Source: a virus
IMG/VR virus record: IMGVR_UViG_3300042544_002482
Coordinates: 29,593 to 93,592 of that record
Direction: 5' to 3' (one strand)
DNA length: 64,000 nucleotides
Positions 8,459-17,769 of the stretch are shown in pieces. The notes under the pieces were generated by a model. That model worked only from the letters and a program-made list of their open reading frames with translations. It made no database searches and was not told the DNA's origin. Position numbers and translations under genes: made by a program. The first letter of the stretch is position 1. Every line of letters begins with the position of its first letter.

Positions 8459-9799
8459 CTATAATGTTTTAAACCAATTTATAAATTCAATTGGCATATA
8501 TTCTTCTATTGGTTTATTTCTTCTTATTGAATATTGATTAACGAATTTTTTAAGGTCGTTTATTTTATTTTCAGTACTATCACTATCCTCATAGGATATG
8601 TCAACTTGTCTCAAGTATAAAACCAATCTGTCAAAATGATTTACTTCCCATTCTTCCATCCATGGTTTATTACTAATAACCGATGATTCAATATTATCTG
8701 CCAATAAGTTTTTTATGTTTTGGTCAATCATATTAATACTTTGAAACGAAGGGAACCTTAAAATATTTACACTCATTGAGAATGTATGGATATTATTTAA
8801 TTCTTTTCTCCATTTAACAATTTCATCTAAAAACAAGTCTACAGTCCAAATACTTAAGACACTAATTGTCATCATAATATTAAGTCTTCTAACCTTTTTG
8901 GATTTTTCGACTTTGAACATATTGTCTTTCCATAAATCCCACTTAAATCCATCTCTAACGAATTCCTGGTGTTTACCGAAACATTCGGCTGAGGTATAGA
9001 TGTCCAACGACTTAAACTTATCAGAAGAATTTAGTAACCTATAAAGTCTCTCATCGTCCATAATGAGATTACTATTAACCGCAAAGTCAAACTTATCATT
9101 ATTACAAACATCCAACAGTTTCCAAAATGAAGGACTTCTTGATGGTTCACCACCAGATACTCTTAGTTCCATTAACTCTCCCCTTATTTCTTCGAACCAA
9201 TTGAAAAAGTTATTTACGTAGATGTTGTCTTCATTTTTATTACCGAACGGCATGGCAATTGAACCGTCACTTTTATATGTTAGTCCACCATTAGTTTTCA
9301 TTCCCTCATATTCACCATTGTTCAAAATATCTTTGGACCAGGTTGAACTGAACTCTGAATTACAGTAGCTACAAGCCAAATTACAAAGATTATCGAAACA
9401 GATTTCAATCGTTTTAGGTATCACATTCGCGTCCCACGGCATTGTTTTAATTTTTTCAATGTCTTCCTTGGTATACCTAGATGTTTGGTACATTCTATCA
9501 CTAAAAATATTTGGGTTGTCTTTTGCCGCATCCTCCACTCTCCAACAATATGAACATTCTTTTGGTCTAACACCTTCTAACATCTCCTTTCTTCTTTCTT
9601 TCTTGAAGTTGGTATTATGTAGGGCGGATGGATTACTATTTAACTCATCTAATGGAATTGGATGTGCTAGTGGGTGGTGACAAGATGCGGTTTTACCGTT
9701 ACCTAACCATATAGATACGTTATACCATTTCGCAGCACAAAAAGAGGACGAAAAATCGTCCATCAATTTTTTAATTTCGGTATAGGGTATATTAGACAT
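8459..9799 (-). CDS. Radical SAM protein, CHHP subgroup (array member 4)
   Basis: A 446-aa protein, one of three with a modified N-terminal domain. The usual CC pair is replaced by Cys-His-His (SCHHP at 39-43), preceded by FCAAKW at 20-25 and followed by SALHNTNFKKE near 58-68 and ECSYCW at 81-86. The radical SAM motif CNLACSYC is at 139-146 and VSGGEPSRSP follows. The auxiliary cluster may therefore have one His ligand or fewer ligands than usual. This copy is more divergent than the two 460-aa copies upstream and has no LamG gene after it. It overlaps the LamG gene 9799-10440 by one base. Confidence 0.92.
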   Translation of the reverse strand: MSNIPYTEIKKLMDDFSSSFCAAKWYNVSIWLGNGKTASCHHPLAHPIPLDELNSNPSALHNTNFKKERRKEMLEGVRPKECSYCWRVEDAAKDNPNIFSDRMYQTSRYTKEDIEKIKTMPWDANVIPKTIEICFDNLCNLACSYCNSEFSSTWSKDILNNGEYEGMKTNGGLTYKSDGSIAMPFGNKNEDNIYVNNFFNWFEEIRGELMELRVSGGEPSRSPSFWKLLDVCNNDKFDFAVNSNLIMDDERLYRLLNSSDKFKSLDIYTSAECFGKHQEFVRDGFKWDLWKDNMFKVEKSKKVRRLNIMMTISVLSIWTVDLFLDEIVKWRKELNNIHTFSMSVNILRFPSFQSINMIDQNIKNLLADNIESSVISNKPWMEEWEVNHFDRLVLYLRQVDISYEDSDSTENKINDLKKFVNQYSIRRNKPIEEYMPIEFINWFKTL

Positions 9800-10440
9800 T
9801 AAATGATTTTTTGTTTTGGTGCGACATTATTAAACATATCGATTGATTTATTAACATATTCTGGGTCTTCGATTAGAATTCCGTGATTTCCATTCCCACT
9901 ATTGTCGAATGTTTTAAACTTAGAATTTTCTTCGAAATTCATATTAATATACATATTTTTATCCGTATAATCAACTAACGTGTTATATATAATTATGTTA
10001 TTAATGTCACCATTAAACCATTTATCGTTTTCACCGTTAAATGGATATAGGGACCCAATTAAGAGTCTTTTTTCTGAATAATCAATAATATCACCTTTAA
10101 CTTTAGAATCCATTAAAACGTCATTAAAATACAAACCAATCGATTCTGATACCGTTACCTTTATATTCATTCTTTGTTTAATGTCATCAATTATAAATCT
10201 AACATCATTATATCTATTTCCGGTTGTGTACCAAACAAATTTCACTATGTTAGGTAGTTCTAAAAATAAACCCATTGGGTGACCATCTTTAGAAATGATT
10301 GTTGCTTCGTTATCTACAAAATCAAATAACCTAAAATCAGCTATAATTGTAAAGTTATTTTCAATTGAAGAATAATCTTTAACGTTAGTGTTGTTCTTAG
10401 TTTTATTTGGTATGTAGTATGATGTTTTATTGAATATCAT
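9799..10440 (-). CDS. Small LamG/concanavalin A-like lectin protein
   Basis: A 213-aa protein without a signal peptide. It shows the jelly-roll pattern of LamG-like domains: FTIIADFRL near 30-38, internal strands with LYFNDVLMD, then LLIGSLYPF and WFNGDINNIIIYN, and finally FDNSGNGNHGIL, a sequence typical of LamG modules. LamG domains bind sugars or proteins, but no catalytic residues are visible. The gene is sandwiched between two radical SAM genes, overlapping the upstream one by 14 bases and the downstream one by one base, so it is probably translated with them. It may present substrate to the radical SAM partner, or be a lectin part of the modification complex. That role is inferred. Confidence 0.8.
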   Translation of the reverse strand: MIFNKTSYYIPNKTKNNTNVKDYSSIENNFTIIADFRLFDFVDNEATIISKDGHPMGLFLELPNIVKFVWYTTGNRYNDVRFIIDDIKQRMNIKVTVSESIGLYFNDVLMDSKVKGDIIDYSEKRLLIGSLYPFNGENDKWFNGDINNIIIYNTLVDYTDKNMYINMNFEENSKFKTFDNSGNGNHGILIEDPEYVNKSIDMFNNVAPKQKII

Positions 10441-11809
10441 GGTAAAATTTTTCTAATTCAGGGAATGTTTTAACAAAATTGGTTCCTCTTCTTCTATCGT
10501 GTTCGTCAACAAAGATTTTAAAATCTTTTTTGTTTGTTTTTAACCAATCGTCCTCTTCTTTTACTAGCATCCAATCGTGAATTCTATTTAACTTATTAAT
10601 TTCTATATCCGTAAAACCGTACCCATCCATTCCAACTCTTATCTGTTCATAAAAATCCATTAGTTGTGCTTGTTCTTTAACTTCTTTTACCCAATCATCA
10701 CCTAAAATCTTTACGGTTTGATATTCTGGGTGTCTCAAATATGATGAGTCTAAAATGATAGATGATCCGTAATATCTATATGGGTTATGGTATTCTTCTT
10801 TTAGTTTATAAACATTTTTAATTAAGTCCTTATATCTTGGTACCGATAGTGCGTTATATGTGGACATTATAATGATTGTCAATGTTGGTATTTCTTTTAA
10901 TAGAATATTGATTCGATCCCATACTAAATTAAAAGTCATCCCGTTTCTGATATATTCTGCTTGATTACCCCACGTATCGACACTAGTGAATACGATTACC
11001 TCGTTAACTCTATCTTCATCTATTATTCTTTTTATTTTGTTTAAAAATTCATTGAATAACTTATCAGGTGCACCTAAATTGGTGTTTATTGAAAAATTCA
11101 AATTTTTGTTTGGGTTGGGGTTATCGATAATGTAATCCAACACTTTAAACGTATCTTTTGAAAGTAGCGGTTCTCCTCCAGTAATTCTAAACGTGTGTAA
11201 ATCTCGATATAAATCCGGCCACCATTTCCAAAATGATTCAACATAAGGGTTAAATTCATTATGTGGGATTGGCATCTTATTCTCACTTTTTAACCATTCA
11301 AGATTACCGAACTCATTCGATGTTGGGTACTTCCCGTGTTGTAATATCTCCTGCATCCACTGAGATGAGTAAGATGGACCACAATAAGAACATTTGTAGT
11401 TACAATGATTACTAAATGCCACCTCAACATATTTTGGGTTATAATTGTTATTCCAATTAAGGTTTTTTATTTCATCTATAAATGGTTTAGACCATGGTTC
11501 AGACGATTTGTATGTCCTATCTGAAAAGGCGTTTGATGAATCCTCAATGTTCCAACAATATGAACATTCTTTGGGTTTACCACCTTCTAACATTTCTTTC
11601 CTCTGTTCTTTTTTAAATTGTGTATTGTGTAAAGCCGAGGGATTATTTTTTAATTCTTCTAAGGGTATGAAATGTGGTGACGGGTGGTGACACGAATGTG
11701 TTTGACCCATTTGTAGGTGTAAAGTTACTTGTGTCCATTTTGCTAAACAAAATCCACACCCCACAGAATTTAATTCTTTTCTTGTCTTCTCAAAAATTTC
11801 GTTTAACAT
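10427..11809 (-). CDS. Radical SAM protein, CHHP subgroup (array member 3)
   Basis: A 460-aa protein, very like the 460-aa product of 12378-13760 along its whole length: GCGFCLAKWTQVT, SCHHP, FKKEQRKEMLEG, ECSYCWNIED and FRITGGEPLL are all shared or nearly so. The radical SAM motif CNYKCSYC is at 136-143. N-terminal cysteines are C18, C21, C40, C82 and C85, with His-His after C40. The C-terminus DEHDRRRGTNFVKTFPEL is nearly the same in the sister copy. The two copies are each followed by an overlapping LamG gene, so a two-gene cassette has been duplicated. Substrate unknown. Confidence 0.93.
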   Translation of the reverse strand: MLNEIFEKTRKELNSVGCGFCLAKWTQVTLHLQMGQTHSCHHPSPHFIPLEELKNNPSALHNTQFKKEQRKEMLEGGKPKECSYCWNIEDSSNAFSDRTYKSSEPWSKPFIDEIKNLNWNNNYNPKYVEVAFSNHCNYKCSYCGPSYSSQWMQEILQHGKYPTSNEFGNLEWLKSENKMPIPHNEFNPYVESFWKWWPDLYRDLHTFRITGGEPLLSKDTFKVLDYIIDNPNPNKNLNFSINTNLGAPDKLFNEFLNKIKRIIDEDRVNEVIVFTSVDTWGNQAEYIRNGMTFNLVWDRINILLKEIPTLTIIIMSTYNALSVPRYKDLIKNVYKLKEEYHNPYRYYGSSIILDSSYLRHPEYQTVKILGDDWVKEVKEQAQLMDFYEQIRVGMDGYGFTDIEINKLNRIHDWMLVKEEDDWLKTNKKDFKIFVDEHDRRRGTNFVKTFPELEKFYHDIQ

Positions 11810-11812
11810 TTT

Positions 11813-12394
11813 TTATATTTTATGTATGAAGTTACAGTTATTTGTTAAGTCATAACTTTTATTATGAATGAATTTTTCAAATGTGTGTTCAGATATGAGT
11901 GCCCCATCTTTTTTAATTGATAGGTATGAAATGGTACCATCAAAATAATTTAAATTGTAATCATTCTTTGGGAAATTACCAGAACCAAAGATTATGTGAG
12001 GTTTATTATCCTCAATTAAATTAGTTTTTAAAGTAATATCAAATATCAATTCATTGTTGATGGTTACTTTAATATCGTTACCATCTTTTGTTATTTCTAA
12101 TCTATATTTTTTATTTGGTTCCCATCCATAATTCTTAGTTAGGTATTTTGTTTCATCTCCCTCTTCATTGAAAATTACTAACAATCCACTTATTTCAATA
12201 TCAATACCGAAGTACGTTGGTAACTTGGCAAATAACGTCATTTTATTTGTTACCACATCTGATAATTGAAATTCAATTAAGAAATTAAAGTTTCCCCTAT
12301 AGTCAAAGATTTTATTACTTGGGTAATCAATAAAATTATCAGCAAGAAAATCTGGCCACATTACCCATATGTTTTCTTTATTTATTTTTAACAT
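11813..12394 (-). CDS. Small LamG/concanavalin A-like lectin protein
   Basis: A 193-aa protein with no signal peptide. The central strands are LamG-like: FNFLIEFQLSD near 36-46, KKYRLEITKDGNDIKVTINNELIFDITL in the middle, PHIIFGSGNFP, then YFDGTISYLSIKKDGALISEHTF near the end. Sequence identity with the other small LamG protein (9799-10440) is low, but position and length correspond. It overlaps the upstream radical SAM gene by 17 bases and ends three bases before the next radical SAM gene. Sugar or glycoconjugate binding is the most likely role. It could instead be a scaffold for the radical SAM partner. Confidence 0.75.
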   Translation of the reverse strand: MLKINKENIWVMWPDFLADNFIDYPSNKIFDYRGNFNFLIEFQLSDVVTNKMTLFAKLPTYFGIDIEISGLLVIFNEEGDETKYLTKNYGWEPNKKYRLEITKDGNDIKVTINNELIFDITLKTNLIEDNKPHIIFGSGNFPKNDYNLNYFDGTISYLSIKKDGALISEHTFEKFIHNKSYDLTNNCNFIHKI

Positions 12395-13760
12395 CGTAAT
12401 AAAAGTTTTTTAGTTCTGGAAAAGTTAGAATGAAATTTGTACCTCTTCTTTCATCATATTCATCAACAAACGATACAAAGTCTTTTCTATTTTGTTCCAC
12501 ATCAAATGTTTCATCTTCAGCAATTGAGTAATCGTAGATTCTTTTTATTTTTTGAACTTCAACATCGGAAAACCCTACGTTATCGTGATTAAATTCTGGT
12601 GTTGCATAATAGAATGCTTTTTTGGCTGATTCTAAAATAAGTTCTTTGTGTTCTCTTTCTAATATTTTTACCGATAGATGTTTTGGCCATCTTAAATACG
12701 ATGTGTCTAATTGTATTGCCGATATCCAATATCTAACATTGTTTGCATGTTTTTTCTTCATATCGAATATTTGTTCAATAACATCCCCATATGTGAAAAC
12801 TGATAAGGCGTTAAATGTTGCCATTACGTTAATTGTTACTTTAGGTAATTTTGTTAGTATCTTATCTATGTTATTCCAAAATTTTTCATAATCTAAACCA
12901 AACCTAACATATTCCGCTTGTTTATCTTTAGCCTCTACCGATGTGAAAATGATTAATTCTTTTATCTTATTATTATTACACAAATCCTCGGCAATCTCAA
13001 TAAACTTATCTATTAAATTATCGGGTACTCCTAAATTACTATTAATGGCTAAAGATAGGTTGGGGTTTTGTTCCCAATTTGTTTGTATGTACTCTAAAAC
13101 TTTAAATGTATCTTTCGCCAATAGAGGTTCACCACCTGTGATTCTAAACGTATGTAAGTCTTTATAAAGATTTGGCCACCATTCCCAAAAGGCTTCCAAA
13201 TATGGATTATGTTCGGAATGTTTATATGGCATTTCTTTTTTTAACTCCAATTCCTCTATGTTGTTGTAGTTGGTTGAAGTTTTATATCCGCCATACTTTT
13301 CAATTTCTTCCACCCATTTTGAAGAGTACTGTGGTCCACAATATGCACATTTAAAGTTACATGTGTTAGAAAAAGAAACCTCAACATATCTTGGATTAAA
13401 ATTTTCTCTCCAGTTTAATTCTTTTATTTCGTTGAAGTGTGGCATAGACCATTGTTCAGACGATTTAAAAACACGATCCGAAAAATTACTACTATTATCC
13501 TCGATATTCCAACAGTACCCACATTCTTTGGGTTTATTACCCTCCAACATTTCTTTTCTCTGTCTTTTTTTATACAGAGTATTGTGTAGTGCAGATGGGT
13601 CCCTTTTTATCTCAGATATCGGTATCTTATGTTGAGCGGGGTGGTGACATGAGTGTGTTAAACCAATACCTAAATGCATAGTTACTTGTGTCCATTTTGC
13701 TAAACAAAATCCACAACCAACCCCATCTAATAAATCCTTCGTATCTTTAAAATTATTCAT
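12378..13760 (-). CDS. Radical SAM protein, CHHP subgroup (array member 2)
   Basis: A 460-aa protein, close paralogue of 10427-11809. N-terminal motifs are GCGFCLAKW at 15-23, SCHHP at 37-41, SALHNTLYKK near 56-65 and ECGYCWNIED at 79-88. The radical SAM motif CNFKCAYC is at 134-141 and TGGEPLLA follows. Its C-terminal DEYDERRGTNFILTFPEL mirrors the sister copy. Residues differ enough through the middle to exclude a very recent duplication. The stop lies 17 bases inside the LamG gene 11813-12394, and its ATG abuts the stop of array member 1. Function is unknown beyond radical SAM chemistry. Confidence 0.93.
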   Translation of the reverse strand: MNNFKDTKDLLDGVGCGFCLAKWTQVTMHLGIGLTHSCHHPAQHKIPISEIKRDPSALHNTLYKKRQRKEMLEGNKPKECGYCWNIEDNSSNFSDRVFKSSEQWSMPHFNEIKELNWRENFNPRYVEVSFSNTCNFKCAYCGPQYSSKWVEEIEKYGGYKTSTNYNNIEELELKKEMPYKHSEHNPYLEAFWEWWPNLYKDLHTFRITGGEPLLAKDTFKVLEYIQTNWEQNPNLSLAINSNLGVPDNLIDKFIEIAEDLCNNNKIKELIIFTSVEAKDKQAEYVRFGLDYEKFWNNIDKILTKLPKVTINVMATFNALSVFTYGDVIEQIFDMKKKHANNVRYWISAIQLDTSYLRWPKHLSVKILEREHKELILESAKKAFYYATPEFNHDNVGFSDVEVQKIKRIYDYSIAEDETFDVEQNRKDFVSFVDEYDERRGTNFILTFPELKNFYYDVKNK

Positions 13761-14954
13761 TTAAAACATTATTTCAATCCAAGGACAAATTTCTTTATAG
13801 TCTGTGTTTCTCATACTATCTAATTTTTCCAAGTATTCTTTTAGGTCGTCTTTATTTTGGTTACCTCTTATTAATGAGGAGTCTATTTTTAAATGATTAA
13901 TAAAATCATTCATAATTGTCACAATTTTACTATAGTATTCTTTTTTACTTAGATTTTCATTAATGTAATCAATGACTTTGTTTTTAAATTCAATCGGCGC
14001 AGCACCTACCGCAAACCAATAAGGTGTCGTTGCCCAGTGAATATGAATCAAATCTTTTTTTGTATAATTGTTTTCTAAAACATAATCAATAAAATCAAAG
14101 GTATGAAATATATTCATCATTGTTATGGTATATTCAATCTCAGCATTTACATTTGGATTTGTTAAGTTAAAATCTGAGATTTTTTTCATGTTATCAAAAA
14201 ACTTATCAGATATGAATCCAGTTCTTTGAAACTCACCAACCTTTCCATAACCATCACAAGAACAACCCACAATAACATTCTTAAATTTTTTTAATGATTC
14301 AAGAATGTCTATATTTTTATATTTTAAATTGGATAAGTTTGTGTTTATATAAACATTTATATTTTTTGATTGGTCTTCACTAAACCTATCAATTAATTTG
14401 AACACATCTTCATTAATGAAAGGTTCTCCACCTGCAAAGTAAAGGTGTTCGATATGGTTTAAATCTTCGTCTGAGAATTTATTAACTGGGTCGTCACCTA
14501 TTTTATATGATTTACTAAAAAGTTTACTCACACCTTCACCATATATTTCAACTAAATCATCATACCAAGAAGATGAAAGTGTTGGTCCACACATTCTACA
14601 TTTGAAATTACATAAATTAGAAAACCTAACATCTAAGTATTGTAATTTATTTACCGAATAATCCTCATTGAATAGTGTTGGGTCTTCGAATTTATCTTTC
14701 CAGTTATTATTCCACACATCTTTCAGTGTGTTACCCTTTTTAAAACAAATATCACATGGTTTAGGTGTTATACCATTATCCATGTCTTCTCTTAACTTTT
14801 TGAATTGTTTACTGTTCAATATGCCCATTACATTATCATGGTCGGACCATTTTAATTCCTCTTCAAAATTATCAGCAATACAACAGGGTCTTACCAGTCC
14901 ATCTGGGTTAACATATAATGAGGTATATGCTAATATACATTGGGTGTCTTTCAT
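13761..14954 (-). CDS. Radical SAM protein with N-terminal twitch-like domain (array member 1)
   Basis: A 397-aa protein and the first radical SAM gene transcribed. Auxiliary cysteines are C6, C24-C25 (RPCCIADNF), C67 and C70 (PCDICFKKG), the canonical CC arrangement. The radical SAM motif CNFKCRMC is at 115-122, followed by SSSWYDDL and FAGGEPFI. The FAGGEP and CRMC motifs are shared with array member 6. The stop abuts the ATG of the next radical SAM gene, and its own start overlaps the upstream galactosyltransferase-like gene by 4 bases (ATGA type). The enzyme therefore sits exactly at the junction between the sugar-transfer and radical-chemistry halves of the operon. Confidence 0.92.
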   Translation of the reverse strand: MKDTQCILAYTSLYVNPDGLVRPCCIADNFEEELKWSDHDNVMGILNSKQFKKLREDMDNGITPKPCDICFKKGNTLKDVWNNNWKDKFEDPTLFNEDYSVNKLQYLDVRFSNLCNFKCRMCGPTLSSSWYDDLVEIYGEGVSKLFSKSYKIGDDPVNKFSDEDLNHIEHLYFAGGEPFINEDVFKLIDRFSEDQSKNINVYINTNLSNLKYKNIDILESLKKFKNVIVGCSCDGYGKVGEFQRTGFISDKFFDNMKKISDFNLTNPNVNAEIEYTITMMNIFHTFDFIDYVLENNYTKKDLIHIHWATTPYWFAVGAAPIEFKNKVIDYINENLSKKEYYSKIVTIMNDFINHLKIDSSLIRGNQNKDDLKEYLEKLDSMRNTDYKEICPWIEIMF

Positions 14955-16348
14955 TTCATTTTACAATTTATAATTTTAGTGTTAGGGTATGTTGAGTTGT
15001 CAACATTATCCACGTCTAACACATTTAATATTTGTGATAAACCATCATTTTTATAATCAATCTTTCTTTGTTGCATTTCAGTCACAAATCGTTTTTCATT
15101 TCTTGCTGTCGTTTCACCTTTAGCCCATCTTCCATGTATAAACCCCTCATCTACGTGTGGTAAACAATAAAAAGAACCTTCACGTCTGAATGGGATTACG
15201 TTTTCGATAATTTCAATATCCTCATTTGTGATTTGAATGTTTTGTTTAATAATATTTTCATTATTTAAATCAAGACTTAAAACTACGTTATCAACATTTG
15301 TTGGTATGTCGTTAATGTCTTTAAAAAATCTATCATAAATCTTAAAATCGGATATCTTACCTTTATATCTTGTGTTTACTTGTGGACAAAATCCCAATAT
15401 AAATGGTTTTATTGCATCATGTGTTTTTAAATCGTTTTTTACTAGGAACGGTATATTTTGTTTTATTCCGTTAATGTGACAAATTAACTCGTCATTAATA
15501 TAAAGATATACATTTTTTTCTTCACTATTATAACTAAATGTAACTTGTGTCCACATACCCTCAAATCTCTTAGCCCAATTATAGTGGTTTCGATTGTCTC
15601 TATCGAAAACCTGAGCGGTAACGGCTCTAGAGTTGTTGAAGGATAAACCCCAGGTCCAACTACCGTCCTTTCTTAATAAAGGGTATTCAATAAAACGTTT
15701 GTTTTCGTCACCAACTAACCAAATCGGAACCTTTTCGTCCTGTTGTTCTGCGTTAAATGTTAATGTTATTGTATGATCATTATGTAAACAAGAACTGATT
15801 TCACGATTTGTTGGTATGAAAATTGCCGATGAGTCACCATCAAAATTAGCAACAATTTTGTTTTTTTCAGTTTTAACTGTTCTTCCAGTTGTCATTTCTT
15901 CAAAATAACATCTCCAGAATAAGTCGTCATCTTCTTGACCCCAATCCCAATACTCATTAGAATAACCATTTATGGTTTTCGCTTGTTCTTTAGTGAATAA
16001 TACAACACCACCGAAGTATTGGTCATAACCTAAACCGTATTGATACTTGGATAACTTAGTTGCTATGTGTATCGGATTATTTTCTGGATATGAATAGTCA
16101 CATTCTTCATGTGGTAACATATCAACATCGTGCCAAGCGATGTAATCACAACCATCATTAAACGCATATTCAGCTGCAATATTTTTCATTGCACCTCTAT
16201 TGAATAATTTATCATCAACCTGATGTCCAACATAAAATTCATGTTCAATACCTTGTTGAGTTAAGTGTTTACTTAGGTGTGGAACCAATCTTTCTAAATG
16301 TTCCTTTCTATTTCTGTATGGTATACATATACCTAATTTATGTCTCAT
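14951..16348 (-). CDS. Beta-4-galactosyltransferase-like enzyme with nested LamG domain
   Basis: A 465-aa protein. The N-terminal 150 residues have beta-4-galactosyltransferase (GT7) landmarks: CIPYRNRKEHL at 8-18, FNRGAMKNIA at 49-58, HDVDMLP at 73-79 with the DVD metal site at 74-76, DQYFGGVVLFT at 109-119 and WGQEDDDLFWR at 136-146. From about 165 to 385 a LamG-like lectin domain interrupts the fold (VYLYINDELICHING; KGKISDFKIYDRFF). After it the end of the GT7 fold resumes with IPFRREGSF, a KRF segment and NDGLSQIL. Sugar transfer is the clear inference; donor and acceptor are not readable. The nested lectin is unusual and is repeated in the next gene upstream. Confidence 0.9.
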   Translation of the reverse strand: MRHKLGICIPYRNRKEHLERLVPHLSKHLTQQGIEHEFYVGHQVDDKLFNRGAMKNIAAEYAFNDGCDYIAWHDVDMLPHEECDYSYPENNPIHIATKLSKYQYGLGYDQYFGGVVLFTKEQAKTINGYSNEYWDWGQEDDDLFWRCYFEEMTTGRTVKTEKNKIVANFDGDSSAIFIPTNREISSCLHNDHTITLTFNAEQQDEKVPIWLVGDENKRFIEYPLLRKDGSWTWGLSFNNSRAVTAQVFDRDNRNHYNWAKRFEGMWTQVTFSYNSEEKNVYLYINDELICHINGIKQNIPFLVKNDLKTHDAIKPFILGFCPQVNTRYKGKISDFKIYDRFFKDINDIPTNVDNVVLSLDLNNENIIKQNIQITNEDIEIIENVIPFRREGSFYCLPHVDEGFIHGRWAKGETTARNEKRFVTEMQQRKIDYKNDGLSQILNVLDVDNVDNSTYPNTKIINCKMK

Positions 16349-17769
16349 AATCCCACATTAATTTGCGTTATTTTATTTCTTTTTTCTTTTCCGTGTATGT
16401 GATAGGTTAACGTTGATAAACCATCACCATTTAATAGGTCATCATTAATTGAAACCTCGTTGTGGAATCTTAATTGATTCCATCTAGTTGCCTGATCTTT
16501 CCATTTGTTACCTAAAAACCCATTCTCTTCGTGTGTTAAGGATTTAAATGTAGATTTTCTTCTATGTGGTATTTTTATATTGGTATACTCATCAAAATTA
16601 ACATCCACAATTTCACATTTTTTTATCACACCATCGTTAGTACCTTTTAAATCCACCAATTTATAATTTTCAATAAAATTCGCATCATAATATGTTACCA
16701 ATGACGATGAAGATTTATAACTTCCAAAATTTTTAGTTAATAACTCCGTTTCGTTATGTGATATGTCCTTTATTTCATCATCATTAAGAATGTCATCGTA
16801 ATATGCAAAACTATCTATAGTACCTCTAAAAAAATTAGGTATACCCACTCTATCTGGTTTACCTACACCTAAGTAGAACTTCTTTTCTTTGTTGTAGAAT
16901 AATAATTTTTTAAATGTTGGGGTTTCTCCTATGAAATAACCATCTTGGTATACTTTTATTTTATTATCAATTTTATCTAAAACAACTACTATATTTGTTT
17001 TATAGTTTGGTTTAATAATTGAGTTTATGTATAAAGCGTTATGTTCGGAGTCGAATGTGCAAAAGTTATATCTAGAAAATGAATTATAACATATTGCAAA
17101 GTCCCAACCAGGAATACTAAATGTGGTAAATTCATCGGATTCTTTTTCGTGATTTAAAGATAACTTATCAGGTCTAAATGATATAAAAAAAGTTGCATTA
17201 TTATTTACATCAATAATATTATTACACTCCACATACGCATCTATTCCATTAAACTTTAATGTCTTTCCTTTCCTACCATAATTCTTTAGACGTAAAGTAT
17301 CTAATTCAATTCCTTTTCGTTCACACCTTAATAATAAATCATCATCCTCATAACCCCAACCCCAATATTTGTTAGAATATCCATCAATCTTAATAAAATC
17401 CTGCACCGTAAACATAGTAACCCCACCAAAATATTGGTCGAACACTTCTCTATTTTTTTCATCTTTTTGTAAGATGAAGTCTGTTGCTAAATGTAATGGA
17501 ATATCTGAATATGAATAATCAACATCTACTGGTAACATATCCACATCATGAAACACAACATAATCACATTTTAATTTTTTCGCCTCTACGAACCCAATGT
17601 TTAGGGTCATACCTCGATTAAATTGTTTTGCGTTATCTTGATTAACCACAATTATTTCGTAGTTAATCTTACGTAGTTTCAAATAAATTTTAATACACGT
17701 TAAAAACCTATTTAAATGTTCTAGTCTATTTCGATATGGAACAATTATCCCTAATTTATGGTTATCCAT
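16345..17769 (-). CDS. Beta-4-galactosyltransferase-like enzyme with nested LamG domain
   Basis: A 474-aa paralogue of the product of 14951-16348. GT7 motifs are VPYRNRLEHL at 10-19, FNRGMTLNIGF at 50-60, HDVDMLP at 74-80 (DVD 75-77), DQYFGGVTMFT at 111-121 and WGWGYEDDDLLLR at 136-148. A LamG-like insert from about 166 to 395 begins GKTLKFNGIDAYVE and includes KVYQDGYFIGETP and FRGTIDSFAYYDDIL. The catalytic fold then resumes with IPHRRKSTF, RFHNEV and GDGLSTLTY, the latter very close to animal and bacterial GT7 C-termini. The two enzymes overlap by 4 bases. The insert is placed at the same point in both, so it predates their duplication. Confidence 0.9.
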   Translation of the reverse strand: MDNHKLGIIVPYRNRLEHLNRFLTCIKIYLKLRKINYEIIVVNQDNAKQFNRGMTLNIGFVEAKKLKCDYVVFHDVDMLPVDVDYSYSDIPLHLATDFILQKDEKNREVFDQYFGGVTMFTVQDFIKIDGYSNKYWGWGYEDDDLLLRCERKGIELDTLRLKNYGRKGKTLKFNGIDAYVECNNIIDVNNNATFFISFRPDKLSLNHEKESDEFTTFSIPGWDFAICYNSFSRYNFCTFDSEHNALYINSIIKPNYKTNIVVVLDKIDNKIKVYQDGYFIGETPTFKKLLFYNKEKKFYLGVGKPDRVGIPNFFRGTIDSFAYYDDILNDDEIKDISHNETELLTKNFGSYKSSSSLVTYYDANFIENYKLVDLKGTNDGVIKKCEIVDVNFDEYTNIKIPHRRKSTFKSLTHEENGFLGNKWKDQATRWNQLRFHNEVSINDDLLNGDGLSTLTYHIHGKEKRNKITQINVGL

